Source of the DNA: Dehalococcoidia bacterium
GTDB taxonomy: Bacteria; Chloroflexota; Dehalococcoidia; SpSt-223
Length of the DNA stretch: 64,000 nucleotides
Direction: 5' to 3'
Assembly: GCA_026003895.1 (NCBI GenBank)
Contig: BPIC01000002.1
Coordinates: 434,001-498,000 of the forward strand
Shown: piece after piece, positions 26,851 through 35,443 of the stretch
Position numbering within the stretch: the stretch's first letter is position 1
How the letters are laid out: each line of letters begins with the position of its first letter
Made by a program: the position numbers and the translations under genes
The notes under the pieces: generated by a model
The model's database searches: none
The model's input: the letters and a program-made list of their open reading frames with translations, nothing else
What the model was told of the DNA's origin: nothing

Positions 26851-27681
26851 ATGACGACGGAGCATCAGCGCGAGCTCGGCGCCAAGACGCTGCTCACGGT
26901 CAGCGACGGGAACCTCCGGATCGGCCCGGAACGGTTGTTCAAGAATATCCCACGAGATCAGAGCGCCCCGCTCCTCCGCCCGGTCGACGAGCGGGGCCAG
27001 GCGCTCGTGCCAATGCGCTCGCTCCTCATCCGAGCCGGCAACCGGCTGATACTGTTCGACACCGGTCTCGGCCACCATTCGCCGATCCGGCCGGAAGACG
27101 GCACGCTACTGCTGGAACTCACCTCGGCCGGGATCCGGCCGGAGGATGTCACTGATGTCATCATTAGTCACGCCCATGCCGACCATATTGGCTGGGCAAC
27201 GGTCGAAGACGAGCACGGCCGCCGGCCGACGTTCCCAAATGCGCGGTACTGGATGTCGGCGACGGAATTCCGCCATTGGACGCAGCCGGAGCAGCTCGAA
27301 GCGGTTGCCGCAGTACGGACTCACCTCCCGGTCCTCTCCACGTCGGGGCAGCTCGAGTTGCCGGATGGTGAGGTCGAGATTGCGCCCGGCGTCCGACTTC
27401 TCCCGACACCCGGCCATACGCCCGGCCACCGGAGTGTGCTGATCGCGGACGGTGCTCAGGTCGCGCTCTTCACGGGCGATATCTCCCACCATCCGCTGCA
27501 TTACGAGAAGCCGAACTGGGGTAGCCAATTCGATACGGACTCCGACCTCGCCTACCGGACGCGGCTGCGGGTTCTGCAACAGGCGGCTGCCGACCGAATC
27601 CTCCTCGTCTCCTATCACCACCCAACACCGTTTGGGCATGCCATCCATAATGGTGCGGCCTTTCGCTGGCAGCCAGTATAG
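26851..27681 (+). CDS. metallo-beta-lactamase-fold hydrolase
   Basis: 276 residues with the MBL metal motif SHAHADHIGW (HxHxDH), the later histidine in PTPGHTPGHRS, metal-bridging Asp in LFTGDISHHP, and a C-terminal His in SYHHPTPFGH. The pattern resembles N-acyl-homoserine-lactonase/MBL-fold hydrolases, but quorum quenching is not demonstrated. The start ATG 26851 was chosen because the conserved region begins shortly after; the frame stays open further upstream. Confidence 0.86.
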   Translation: MTTEHQRELGAKTLLTVSDGNLRIGPERLFKNIPRDQSAPLLRPVDERGQALVPMRSLLIRAGNRLILFDTGLGHHSPIRPEDGTLLLELTSAGIRPEDVTDVIISHAHADHIGWATVEDEHGRRPTFPNARYWMSATEFRHWTQPEQLEAVAAVRTHLPVLSTSGQLELPDGEVEIAPGVRLLPTPGHTPGHRSVLIADGAQVALFTGDISHHPLHYEKPNWGSQFDTDSDLAYRTRLRVLQQAAADRILLVSYHHPTPFGHAIHNGAAFRWQPV

Positions 27682-27702
27682 GGGTTGGGTGCGGCGAGAC
27701 AA

Positions 27703-28485
27703 TCACTCGCGCTCCGGAACGAAGGTGACGACCAGGGTCTCCGGCGTGGCGATGGCGAGCGCCTCGCGGATCGACTCGGCGGTGTAGCGGTTGGCGGGAA
27801 TTCGGCAGGCCGGGACGCGCGTTTCCAACGTGGGCGCGGTGAACGGCCAAGGATTGAGCGCGACGACGCCCGGTTCGAGAGGGCGCATCGCAATCGAAAC
27901 GTCGCCGGCGCCGCTCGGTGCCGGTGGCAGCACCCGCGATGTCGGCGGCGTCGCCAGTGAGAATAGCGACAGGCCGTCCCAGAGTTGCAAGAGACGATAA
28001 TGCTCCCACAGCGTGCCGTCGATCGCCGACAGTCCGAGCCGCTCGCGCAGCTGGTCCTGAAGCCGTGCTTGCTCGCCGAAGAACTGAACGATCTCGCCTT
28101 CGCTCTCAGGCGGGACCGGCTTGGGGCCAAGCCCGGGGAGCAGTCCAAACCGGCCGTTGTACAGCCCTTGGGCATGGAGACTCACGAGCAGACCGGTCAA
28201 ATCACTCTCTTGCGCTGCCAGCGCGACCCCTCGGCGAAAGATCGCGACGTGCAGCGAGAGCGGCATTTCGAAGAACCGGTAGGGCAGCCCGCTCGCTGGG
28301 TCGATTGCCGGCGCAGCGTCCCACGATTGCCAGCCGATATCGTGCAGCGCCGCCGCGCGAACGACGGCCTCGGGGACAGGGCGAAACGGCGCAGCGCCCC
28401 AAGCCGCGGCAAGTTCGCCGCACTGCCCGGCATGGTCGTGTTGGCGGATCAACCGGACCTCGTCGCCGAGCGGCTGCACGATCAT
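27703..28485 (-). CDS. DUF3891-family protein (HD-like)
   Basis: 260 residues. Contains IRQHDHAGQCGELAAAW and AAALHDIGWQSWD, a His/Asp pattern that places it in DUF3891, an uncharacterised family resembling HD-domain metal phosphohydrolases. ATG 28485 has GAGGAGG upstream. It is divergent from the GbsR-type regulator gene across an 87 bp region holding inverted repeats, so the regulator may control it. Confidence 0.82.
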   Translation of the reverse strand: MIVQPLGDEVRLIRQHDHAGQCGELAAAWGAAPFRPVPEAVVRAAALHDIGWQSWDAAPAIDPASGLPYRFFEMPLSLHVAIFRRGVALAAQESDLTGLLVSLHAQGLYNGRFGLLPGLGPKPVPPESEGEIVQFFGEQARLQDQLRERLGLSAIDGTLWEHYRLLQLWDGLSLFSLATPPTSRVLPPAPSGAGDVSIAMRPLEPGVVALNPWPFTAPTLETRVPACRIPANRYTAESIREALAIATPETLVVTFVPERE

Positions 28486-28510
28486 TGTCGCCTCCTCTCG
28501 CCAAGCATAA

Positions 28511-28553
28511 TGGTCAACGCTGCTTGACGGTTGGACCAAGGCCGCCCTAGTCT
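28511..28553 (+). promoter_or_regulatory. promoter and candidate operator between DUF3891 and GbsR-type genes
   Basis: Plus-strand promoter TTGACG (28524-28529), 18 bp, TAGTCT (28548-28553). Overlapping it are an imperfect outer dyad TGGTCAAC (28511-28518) / GTTGGACCA (28530-28538) and an inner GTCAA/TTGAC dyad. A MarR/GbsR dimer binding here could repress both divergent genes. Confidence 0.4.
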
Positions 28554-28572
28554 CCATTTCGAGGTTTCGAGA

Positions 28573-29100
28573 ATGACCGAAAAATCTCTGTCCGTTCGGG
28601 AGGCCGAAGACCGGTTCGTCCTCCATTGGGGGGAGATGGCGCAGGCCTGGGGCATCAACAAGACCATGGGCCAGATTCACGGGCTGCTTTTCGTCACCGG
28701 CCGTGAGTGGAGCGCCGATGAGATCATGGAACGGCTCCAGGTGAGTCGCGGCAACGTCTCGGTCTCGCTTCGCAGTCTCATCGATTGGGGGCTCGTCCGA
28801 AGGTTCCATAAGCCGGGTGAGCGCCGCGAATACTTTGTCTCCATCACCGACATCAACAAGATTTTCCAGATCATTCTCGCCGAGCGAAAGCGGCGCGAGT
28901 TCGACCCGACGCTGCGCGAAGTCGAATCCCTGGTCCGTCAGGTGAGCCATGACAGTGAGGGAGACGCGTTTCGGGACCGGCTCGCCGACCTGCTCCAATT
29001 GTTGAGAACGCTCGACCTTGCCTTTGTGAGCTTCGTCGGCGGCGATCTCGAAAGCGCGGCCAACCTGCTGAAAGAAGAGATCGACCCGGTTCACGGGTAG
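28573..29100 (+). CDS. GbsR/MarR-type transcriptional regulator
   Basis: 175 residues: winged helix-turn-helix with FVLHWGEMAQAWGINKTMGQIHGLLFVTG, SADEIMERLQVSRGNVSVSLRSLIDWGLVRR and FHKPGERREYF (wing), then a helical dimerisation tail. This is the pattern of the GbsR branch, first known from glycine-betaine regulation. ATG 28573 is preceded by GAGG eight bases upstream. The ligand is unknown. Divergent DUF3891 is the likeliest target besides its own gene. Confidence 0.88.
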   Translation: MTEKSLSVREAEDRFVLHWGEMAQAWGINKTMGQIHGLLFVTGREWSADEIMERLQVSRGNVSVSLRSLIDWGLVRRFHKPGERREYFVSITDINKIFQIILAERKRREFDPTLREVESLVRQVSHDSEGDAFRDRLADLLQLLRTLDLAFVSFVGGDLESAANLLKEEIDPVHG

Positions 29101-29148
29101 CGCGTCCGGTCAGGCGCTTGCCCGCTTGCAGCCGAACCGGCAACGGGC

Positions 29149-29154
29149 TACTAT
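29149..29154 (+). promoter_or_regulatory. -10 box of the secreted glycosidase gene
   Basis: TACTAT overlaps an in-frame ATG at 29153. If this is the -10 box, transcription begins near 29161 and that ATG cannot be the start, which supports GTG 29186. Confidence 0.4.
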
Positions 29155-29185
29155 GCGAACCAGCTCTTGCTCCCGGGAGACCGCT

Positions 29186-30640
29186 GTGCTCGGTCGTCGC
29201 CGTTTCATTGCTGGGTCACTTGCGGCCAGCGGGGCGCTCGCCTTTTCCCGTCATCTCCCTTCGGTGAACGCGCAAGAGGGCTACGACTATCGGTTTGGAA
29301 TGAACGCCATCCTTCCCGATGGCTTCGACCTAAACCAGATTCCTGCCCTTCCTTGGACGAAGCTTGCTACCGGCTCTGGAGCACGTTCGAACCGGTGGGA
29401 GCTGCGCTGGGATCGGACCCAGCGCGAGCCCGGCCAAGGCGATTGGCATGTGGCCGACTGGGTGGTCAGCGAGAACGAGCGCTATCGCATCAGCCTCACC
29501 ATGGTGCTGAACGGCACGCCGCGCTGGGCGCGCACCGTCGAAGACCTGGCGATTTCCCCGCCGATCAATCTCGACCAGCCCGCTGTATTGCCAAACGGCG
29601 TTGCCAATCCAGACAACCCATGGGCAACCTTTGCTTATACGGCAGCGAGACGCTATCGCGGACGGGTATTTGGCTGGGAAATCTGGAACGAGCCGAATCT
29701 CGGCACATTCTGGACGGGAACCCCGTTTCAGTATTATCAGCTCCTGAAAGCCGGCTACCTCGCGATCAAGGCGGCGGACCCGAACGCGCGTGTGCTCATG
29801 GGCGGAATGAGCGGCGCGGGACTTGAGTTCGTCCGCGAACTGGTAAGCATCATCCTGCAGGACCCCGAGTGGAAACGCTACGACGGGTTCTTCGACATCT
29901 TCTCGTGGCATGGCTATACCCGGCCGGCGACGATCTTCGAGTACACCAATACGTACCGGACCTTCCTCGGCGCATCCGGGCTAGCCAAGCCGGTGTGGAT
30001 TGGCGAGACCGGCGTGCCAGCGTGGGATGATCCGATGGTGACGCGTGGCGCACCGGTCCCCTTCGGCGAAGGCGCGACACAGGAAGAGCAGGCGCACTTT
30101 GTCGTGCACGCCTACGCCTATGGACTCGCTGCCGGGGCGCGGCGGATCTCGCTCTACCGTGCAAGCGATGTCGGTGAAGTTGCCAATCCCGGCTTGCCGG
30201 ATACCGTCGTACCTGGTTGGGGCGCGGTGCGCCTCGACGGCAGCGGCCGCCCGTCCTATGCGGCGTACCAGCTTCTGGTGACGTTGCTCAAGGGGAGCGC
30301 ACTGCGCCAAATGGAGCGGGGGGATGGTTTCGACCGTATCAGCTTTCAAGCGCCGGGCCGCGACGTTCACATCTTGTTCGCGGTGGGCGCGGGGGGACAC
30401 AAAGCGCAAGCCCCTGCCTTCCGCTCGGACCGCGCCGTCTTGATTGACCTTTCAGGGGTCGCCATCCCGATCATGGCGCGCAACCGCCACTTCTCGGTCG
30501 ATCTATGGGGCTCCGAGAATCAGCTTGGCCGCAACAGCGACCCCGTCGTCTCGGGGCCGCCGGTAATCATCCTCGACGGCAACGCTCCCGGGATCCCGGC
30601 CGGAGGCGGCCCGTTCAAGGTGCAGCCCTACTCAGCCTGA
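29186..30640 (+). CDS. Tat-exported glycoside-hydrolase-like protein (clan A TIM barrel)
   Basis: About 484 residues. The N-terminus LGRRRFIAGSLAASGALAF is a twin-arginine signal. The body is a clan GH-A-like barrel: VFGWEIWNEPNLGTFW contains the acid/base Glu after Asn (NE), and WIGETGVPAW supplies the likely nucleophile Glu. FSWHGY and YAYGLAAGARRISLYR also fit. Substrate and exact GH family are unclear. I prefer GTG 29186 (GGGAGA upstream, signal at the extreme N-terminus) over ATG 29153, which coincides with a -10 box. Confidence 0.8.
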   Translation: MLGRRRFIAGSLAASGALAFSRHLPSVNAQEGYDYRFGMNAILPDGFDLNQIPALPWTKLATGSGARSNRWELRWDRTQREPGQGDWHVADWVVSENERYRISLTMVLNGTPRWARTVEDLAISPPINLDQPAVLPNGVANPDNPWATFAYTAARRYRGRVFGWEIWNEPNLGTFWTGTPFQYYQLLKAGYLAIKAADPNARVLMGGMSGAGLEFVRELVSIILQDPEWKRYDGFFDIFSWHGYTRPATIFEYTNTYRTFLGASGLAKPVWIGETGVPAWDDPMVTRGAPVPFGEGATQEEQAHFVVHAYAYGLAAGARRISLYRASDVGEVANPGLPDTVVPGWGAVRLDGSGRPSYAAYQLLVTLLKGSALRQMERGDGFDRISFQAPGRDVHILFAVGAGGHKAQAPAFRSDRAVLIDLSGVAIPIMARNRHFSVDLWGSENQLGRNSDPVVSGPPVIILDGNAPGIPAGGGPFKVQPYSA

Positions 30641-30748
30641 CCCGCGCTACCCGGCGCCGTCGCCGGCACCGTGCCCTTTCAGGAGCGACCACCGAGCGTC
30701 GATTGCCGCTGCCCGTTGGATGGAGCCGAGCAGGTGCGTCGGCTGGCG

Positions 30749-31528
30749 CTACCGCGTCAAGAAGTCGGTGACGACGCGGCAAAACTCGTCGGGCCGCTGC
30801 ATCATCGTCAGTGCGCCGGCCCCTTTGAAGACGTAGGTTTCAGCCTGTTTGAAGAGCGGCTTCAATTGCTCTTGTCGCTCGACAAACATGTCGGTCTCGC
30901 CGCTCATCAGCAGCGTCGGCGCGGTAATGTGCGGAATGCGGGTGCGGACATCTTGGTTAAAGACGGCGAGATAGGCGTAGTAAAAATTCGGTCCAGCCTT
31001 CAAGGTGTCGACCGCCGAGCGGTGGATCTGTTCGAGGGTGGCCCAGCCTTTCATCCCGGCGGAGACGCGCTGCCACGCACGTTCGAGATGGGACCCGTCG
31101 GCCTCGATGGTGGCCGGCTGGGCGCTCGTCGCAATTTTCTGCGGGCGGACTTCGGGGTCGTAGTCTGGGCATCCGGAGAGCACGAGCTTGATCACCCGAT
31201 CTGGGTAGGTCGCAGCAAATTCAACGGCGATCGAAGCTCCGGTGTGATGCCCGAGGAGATTGGTGCGCGCGATACCAAGGCTGTCGAGGAATTCGGCGAG
31301 AGCGCGTGCGTAGCCCTCGATTCCCGGCGGCTCGCTCGGCTTATCGGAGTCGCCGAACCCTGGGGTGTCCGGCGCGATCACGCGAAACCGTTCCGCGAGG
31401 CATGGGATTACCTCGGTGTACATGCGCCCCGAATCGGCGGTCTGGTGGAGCAAGACGAGCGGCTCACCGCTCCCCTGCTCGAGATAATGCACCTGGCCAA
31501 GGGAGGTGTCGGCATAGGCGCGCAGCAT
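30749..31528 (-). CDS. alpha/beta-hydrolase-fold protein lacking catalytic Ser and His
   Basis: 259 residues. The fold is clear: VLLHQTADSGRMY oxyanion-type loop, VIAPDTPGFGDSDKP, nucleophile-elbow LLGHHTGASIA and TLLMSGETDMF. At the nucleophile position of G-x-S-x-G there is His95 (GHHTG), and the final G-x-H is GAGA with Ala239 where the catalytic His normally sits. The protein is otherwise full length, so it is more likely a non-hydrolytic member (binding protein, lyase or isomerase) than a decayed gene. ATG 31528 has GAGGAGGAG upstream. Confidence 0.85.
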   Translation of the reverse strand: MLRAYADTSLGQVHYLEQGSGEPLVLLHQTADSGRMYTEVIPCLAERFRVIAPDTPGFGDSDKPSEPPGIEGYARALAEFLDSLGIARTNLLGHHTGASIAVEFAATYPDRVIKLVLSGCPDYDPEVRPQKIATSAQPATIEADGSHLERAWQRVSAGMKGWATLEQIHRSAVDTLKAGPNFYYAYLAVFNQDVRTRIPHITAPTLLMSGETDMFVERQEQLKPLFKQAETYVFKGAGALTMMQRPDEFCRVVTDFLTR

Positions 31529-31737
31529 GTGCTCCTCCTCTCGCGATTCTCGATGTGGGAACCCGACCAGCCGGTGGCGTCAAGTCCAAACGGCTCGTTG
31601 CTCAGGTCGTGGCGACGCGGTCCATCCTACTCCAAATCGGAGTCTGGTGGAGACCTGCCGAGCGTTGGCTGGATGCCCCGTCGTTGACGCGCCGGGAGAG
31701 CCGCCCCTAGAATCGCATCACAGCCCCCGGTGTCCGC

Positions 31738-34584
31738 GTGAGCCAGATCTACGTCGCTTTCGACCTCGAGCTTACCGGGCTTGACACACGCGACGAGATC
31801 ATTGAGATCGGCGCCGTCAAGTTCGACCGCCATCGCGAGCTTGGACGGTTCCAGACGCTCGTGCGCCCCAACCTGGCTGTTCCGTTGCAGGTCGAACGGT
31901 TGACGGGGATTCGTCGTGGTGACCTCGCTCGTGCCCCGGCCTTCAGCGATGTCAAGGAGCGTTTTGCCCAGTTTGTCGCCGGCCACCCGCTCGTCGGACA
32001 GAGCGCCCCGCGTGACGTCGAGGCCCTCGGACGACAAGGATTGGTGCTCACCAATCCCGTGTTCGACACGTTCGAGTTAGCAAGCATTTTGCTCCCCGAC
32101 CTTCCCAGCTACTCGCTCACGGCAATCGCCGGTAGGCTGGGGATCCCCATCCCGAATGCGCATCGCGCCCTGCCGGACGCGATTGTCTCGAAGGATGTCT
32201 TCTTGGCATTGCTCGAGCGTGGCGCAGCGCTCGATTTGCGGACGCTCTCCGAGATCGTCCAATTGACCGCCATGACCACGTGGCCGCTGAAGCTGGTCTT
32301 TCAGGATCTCGAGCGCGAATTGAGCCGGCGCCAGACCGGCAGCTCGCTGGCCGCGGTATTGGCGAGTAAAGGCGGGCTCGACCTGACGAACGTCGATTTC
32401 CTCACCCGCGGCGAACGGTATACGCCGATCGAGCCAGCGCCGACTTCGCCCGACGCCGAACCGATCAGCCGGCTGCTCGAGCCGGACGGGGACGACTCCA
32501 AGGTCTTTCCGGAACTGGAGTACCGTCCGGAACAGATCGCGATGCTGCGCTCGGTGGGCGAGGCTTTGGAGCGAGGCGACCACCTCGTCGTCGAAGCGGG
32601 CACCGGAACTGGAAAGTCCCTCGCCTATCTCCTGCCGAGCGCGGACTGGGCGATCCGCAACGGCGGGCGCGTGGTCGTCTCGACCAATACGCTCACGCTT
32701 CAGGAACAGTTGCTCAAGCAGGATATTCCGCGCGTCGAAGCGCTGCTGGCCGAACGAGACCGGCGAAGTGGCGGCCGTCACCAGCCGCTTCAGACGGCCG
32801 TCGTCAAAGGGCGCACCAATTATCTCTGCCTGCGGCGTTGGTCGGATTTCCGCCGCTCTGGTATCGCGCTCACCCTCGACGAAGTGAAGGTCCTCTGCCG
32901 CATCCTCGTTTGGCTGCCACAGACACGAACCGGCGACCGGGCCGAACTGAACCTTTCGCCAGGCGAGCAAGCCGTGTGGGCGCGCGTCTCCGCACAAACC
33001 GACGACTGCCTGATCGGCGCCTGCACCTTTCAGAAGCGCGGCACGTGCTTCCTTTACCGCGCTCGCCGCGCCGCCGAGCACGCCCATCTCGTCGTTGTCA
33101 ACCATGCCCTCCTGCTCTCCGACCTCGTAGCAAATGGCAGCATCCTCCCCGACTACACCCGCCTCGTTGTGGACGAGGCACATCACCTCGAGGATGAGGC
33201 AACGCGCCAGTTTGGCTTCACCATCTCCCGCCGCGACCTCGTCCGTCACCTTGATGGCGTCGCCGAACGGCGGGGACGCGACCGATGGCTCGGCCTCGCC
33301 GCCGACGTCCCAGCGGCAATCCGCGCCGCCGCGCTCCCGGCGAGTATCGCGGGAGGGGTTGCCAATCTGGTCGTGGAACTGGCCGACCGCGCGGAAGCGT
33401 GCCGACTCCGGGTGGATGCCTTCGCCAGCGCCCTCGAGGCGTTTGCGAAAGGCCCCAGCGATGAGGGTGACAATCGCCGCCGGCTGACCGACTCGGTTCG
33501 GCAAGGACCAGCCTGGGGCGAGGTCGTCGCGGCTTGGGAGCCGCTAGCCCGTGAGCTCCATGGGCTCGGCGATGCGCTAGGACGGCTTCAGGCCCTGTTG
33601 ACGCCGCTCGGCGGTGGCAAAGATGACGTCCTTTCCGACGTGCTGCTCGAAGTGAATGCCCAGCTTCGGCTGAACGCCGAACTCCAGGATCGGCTCAATC
33701 GCATCGTTCCCGCCGCCGAGCCGGACATGGTGACGTGGGTCGAGCAATCGTTCGGCGAGCAGGTCCTGTCGGCTGCGCCGCTCGACGTGGGGGATCTGCT
33801 GGGGCAAGGACTGTTTGCGAGTAAAGAGAGCGTCGTTCTCACGAGCGCCACCTTGAGCGCCGACAACAGCTTTGCCTACCTTCGCCGCCGGCTCGGCCTC
33901 GCTCGGGCGAGTGAACTGCAGGTTGGCTCACCGTTTAACTTCGCGGAACGTGCCCTCGTGCTCGTTCCGAACGATCCACGCTTTCCCGAGCCGAACCAAC
34001 CGGGCTATGACCACGCTGTCGCTGATGTGATCATTCACACCGCCGCGGTCTGCGGCGGGCGGATGCTTGCGCTTTTCACGTCAAATGCCTCGCTGCGCCG
34101 GGTGCGCGGGCTGGTTCGTCCGGCGCTGGAAAAGCACAACGTCGTCGTCCTCGGCCAAAACGTCGATGGGCCGCGCAGCCAACTGCTCAACGCGCTACGC
34201 GAAAACGAGCGAACGGTCGTGCTCGGCACTGCGTCGTTCTGGGAGGGCGTGGACGTACCGGGCGAGGCCCTGAGTGTGCTCGTGATCGCCCGCCTGCCCT
34301 TTGGCGTTCCCACCGACCCAGTGTTCGCAGCACGTCAGGAAAGCTTCGCGGACGGGTTCACGGAGTTTGCGGTACCGCAGGCGATCCTCCGCTTTCGCCA
34401 AGGATTTGGCCGGTTGATCCGAAGCAAGCAGGACCGCGGCGTCGCAATCGTGTTGGACACCCGCATTCGGACGAAAGGTTACGGCGGCGCGTTCCGCCGC
34501 TCGCTCCCCTGTCCTGTCGAGGCGATCCCTGCCGATCAGATTCCAAGCCGGACCTCTGCCTTCTTGTACGGGATCGAACGATGA
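31738..34584 (+). CDS. dinG: DinG-type helicase with N-terminal DnaQ-like 3'-5' exonuclease
   Basis: 948 residues. Exonuclease domain 1-~170 with FDLELTGLD (D9-x-E11) and NAHRALPDA. The XPD/DinG-like superfamily 2 helicase has Walker A EAGTGTGKS (K293), DEAH (479-482) and motif VI-like RFRQGFGRLIRSKQDRG. Cysteines C364, C424, C429 and C437 are placed as the Fe-S ligands of XPD-like helicases. This exonuclease-helicase layout is the Firmicutes-type DinG; E. coli DinG lacks the exonuclease. Role: unwinding or degradation of structured or RNA:DNA substrates in repair. GTG start; stop overlaps the next ATG. Confidence 0.92.
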   Translation: MSQIYVAFDLELTGLDTRDEIIEIGAVKFDRHRELGRFQTLVRPNLAVPLQVERLTGIRRGDLARAPAFSDVKERFAQFVAGHPLVGQSAPRDVEALGRQGLVLTNPVFDTFELASILLPDLPSYSLTAIAGRLGIPIPNAHRALPDAIVSKDVFLALLERGAALDLRTLSEIVQLTAMTTWPLKLVFQDLERELSRRQTGSSLAAVLASKGGLDLTNVDFLTRGERYTPIEPAPTSPDAEPISRLLEPDGDDSKVFPELEYRPEQIAMLRSVGEALERGDHLVVEAGTGTGKSLAYLLPSADWAIRNGGRVVVSTNTLTLQEQLLKQDIPRVEALLAERDRRSGGRHQPLQTAVVKGRTNYLCLRRWSDFRRSGIALTLDEVKVLCRILVWLPQTRTGDRAELNLSPGEQAVWARVSAQTDDCLIGACTFQKRGTCFLYRARRAAEHAHLVVVNHALLLSDLVANGSILPDYTRLVVDEAHHLEDEATRQFGFTISRRDLVRHLDGVAERRGRDRWLGLAADVPAAIRAAALPASIAGGVANLVVELADRAEACRLRVDAFASALEAFAKGPSDEGDNRRRLTDSVRQGPAWGEVVAAWEPLARELHGLGDALGRLQALLTPLGGGKDDVLSDVLLEVNAQLRLNAELQDRLNRIVPAAEPDMVTWVEQSFGEQVLSAAPLDVGDLLGQGLFASKESVVLTSATLSADNSFAYLRRRLGLARASELQVGSPFNFAERALVLVPNDPRFPEPNQPGYDHAVADVIIHTAAVCGGRMLALFTSNASLRRVRGLVRPALEKHNVVVLGQNVDGPRSQLLNALRENERTVVLGTASFWEGVDVPGEALSVLVIARLPFGVPTDPVFAARQESFADGFTEFAVPQAILRFRQGFGRLIRSKQDRGVAIVLDTRIRTKGYGGAFRRSLPCPVEAIPADQIPSRTSAFLYGIER

Positions 34585-35027
34585 TCTGCCGAAGCTGCGG
34601 CACGGCCAATCCGCCTGATTCCGCGACATGCCGCGTCTGTGGCCGTCCGCCGTCCGCGGACCCAGCCGTCGCCGTCGGCCAGAGCGGAGATCATGTCCCG
34701 CCGCCGAAGGTCCTCCGCCCGCCTCCCGAGCGACCGAAACCCGCTGCTCCGCCGACCTCGAACCTCGCGATTGCAGCGCTCGTCGCTGGAGTTGTCGCGT
34801 GGGTCATCGCGCCACTCGTCGGCGCTGTCATCGCGATCGTTTGCGGACATCTCGCACTGCGAGACATTGAGGCGAGCAGTGGCGCCGTCGAAGGGCGCGG
34901 CCTCGCGATTGCCGGCTTGATTCTTGGCTATGCTCAAGTGGCCGTCGCAGCGCTTACGTTGCTCGGAATCTGTGTCTTCTTTGCGGTGACGTACCTGCTC
35001 ATTCAAAGTGCAGCGATCGCGAGCTAG
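34581..35027 (+). CDS. zinc-ribbon and DUF4190 membrane protein
   Basis: 148 residues. The N-terminal zinc ribbon is MICRSCGTANPPDSATCRVCG (two CxxC). A Pro-rich linker precedes two or three hydrophobic helices (LAIAALVAGVVAWVIAPLVGAVIAIVCGHLAL, GLAIAGLILGYAQVAVAAL) with the H-x-AL pattern of DUF4190. Function unknown. The ATG overlaps the dinG stop (ATGA), so it is translationally coupled. Confidence 0.85.
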   Translation: MICRSCGTANPPDSATCRVCGRPPSADPAVAVGQSGDHVPPPKVLRPPPERPKPAAPPTSNLAIAALVAGVVAWVIAPLVGAVIAIVCGHLALRDIEASSGAVEGRGLAIAGLILGYAQVAVAALTLLGICVFFAVTYLLIQSAAIAS

Positions 35028-35069
35028 GCTGGCTCAGCCAGCCGGCTCGCTCAGGTGTTCCCCGGTTGG

Positions 35070-35384
35070 TTAGCGCTCGATCAGCTGGGGACGGGCACTC
35101 GCTCCGGAAACGGCCGGCACCTCGAAATAAGTGACGCTCGGCTCCTGTCCATAGCGAGCGGTCATCCGCTCGCGCCAGTCGGCGTTGTAATACGCCTCGG
35201 CCGCTTCGCGAGACTCCCAGATATAGAAGCCGCCCCACGTGCTGCCGTCAGGACTCCGCAGAAACGCCTTGTGGATGAACCCCGGCTCTTTCTCGAAGAC
35301 GGGGGCGATTGCTTCCCAACGGGCGCGGCATTCTTCGGTGGTCAAGGGTGATTCGGCCGGGAACTGCACCAATGCGCCGTACAT
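35070..35384 (-). CDS. YdhR/antibiotic-biosynthesis-monooxygenase-like dimeric alpha-beta barrel protein
   Basis: 104 residues. MYGALVQFPAESPLTTEECRARW..., EPGFIHKAFLRSPDGSTWGGFYIWESREAAEAYY fits the ferredoxin-like dimeric barrel of YdhR-type putative monooxygenases. The substrate is unknown. ATG 35384 has AGGAGG upstream and a TGG-TATGCT extended -10 box lies about 50 bp upstream on the minus strand (35432-35440). Confidence 0.8.
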   Translation of the reverse strand: MYGALVQFPAESPLTTEECRARWEAIAPVFEKEPGFIHKAFLRSPDGSTWGGFYIWESREAAEAYYNADWRERMTARYGQEPSVTYFEVPAVSGASARPQLIER

Positions 35385-35443
35385 CGTTCCTCCTGCGTCT
35401 CGCGCCAGCTCTGGCCGGTGCTGGGTGACCAAGCATACCAACG

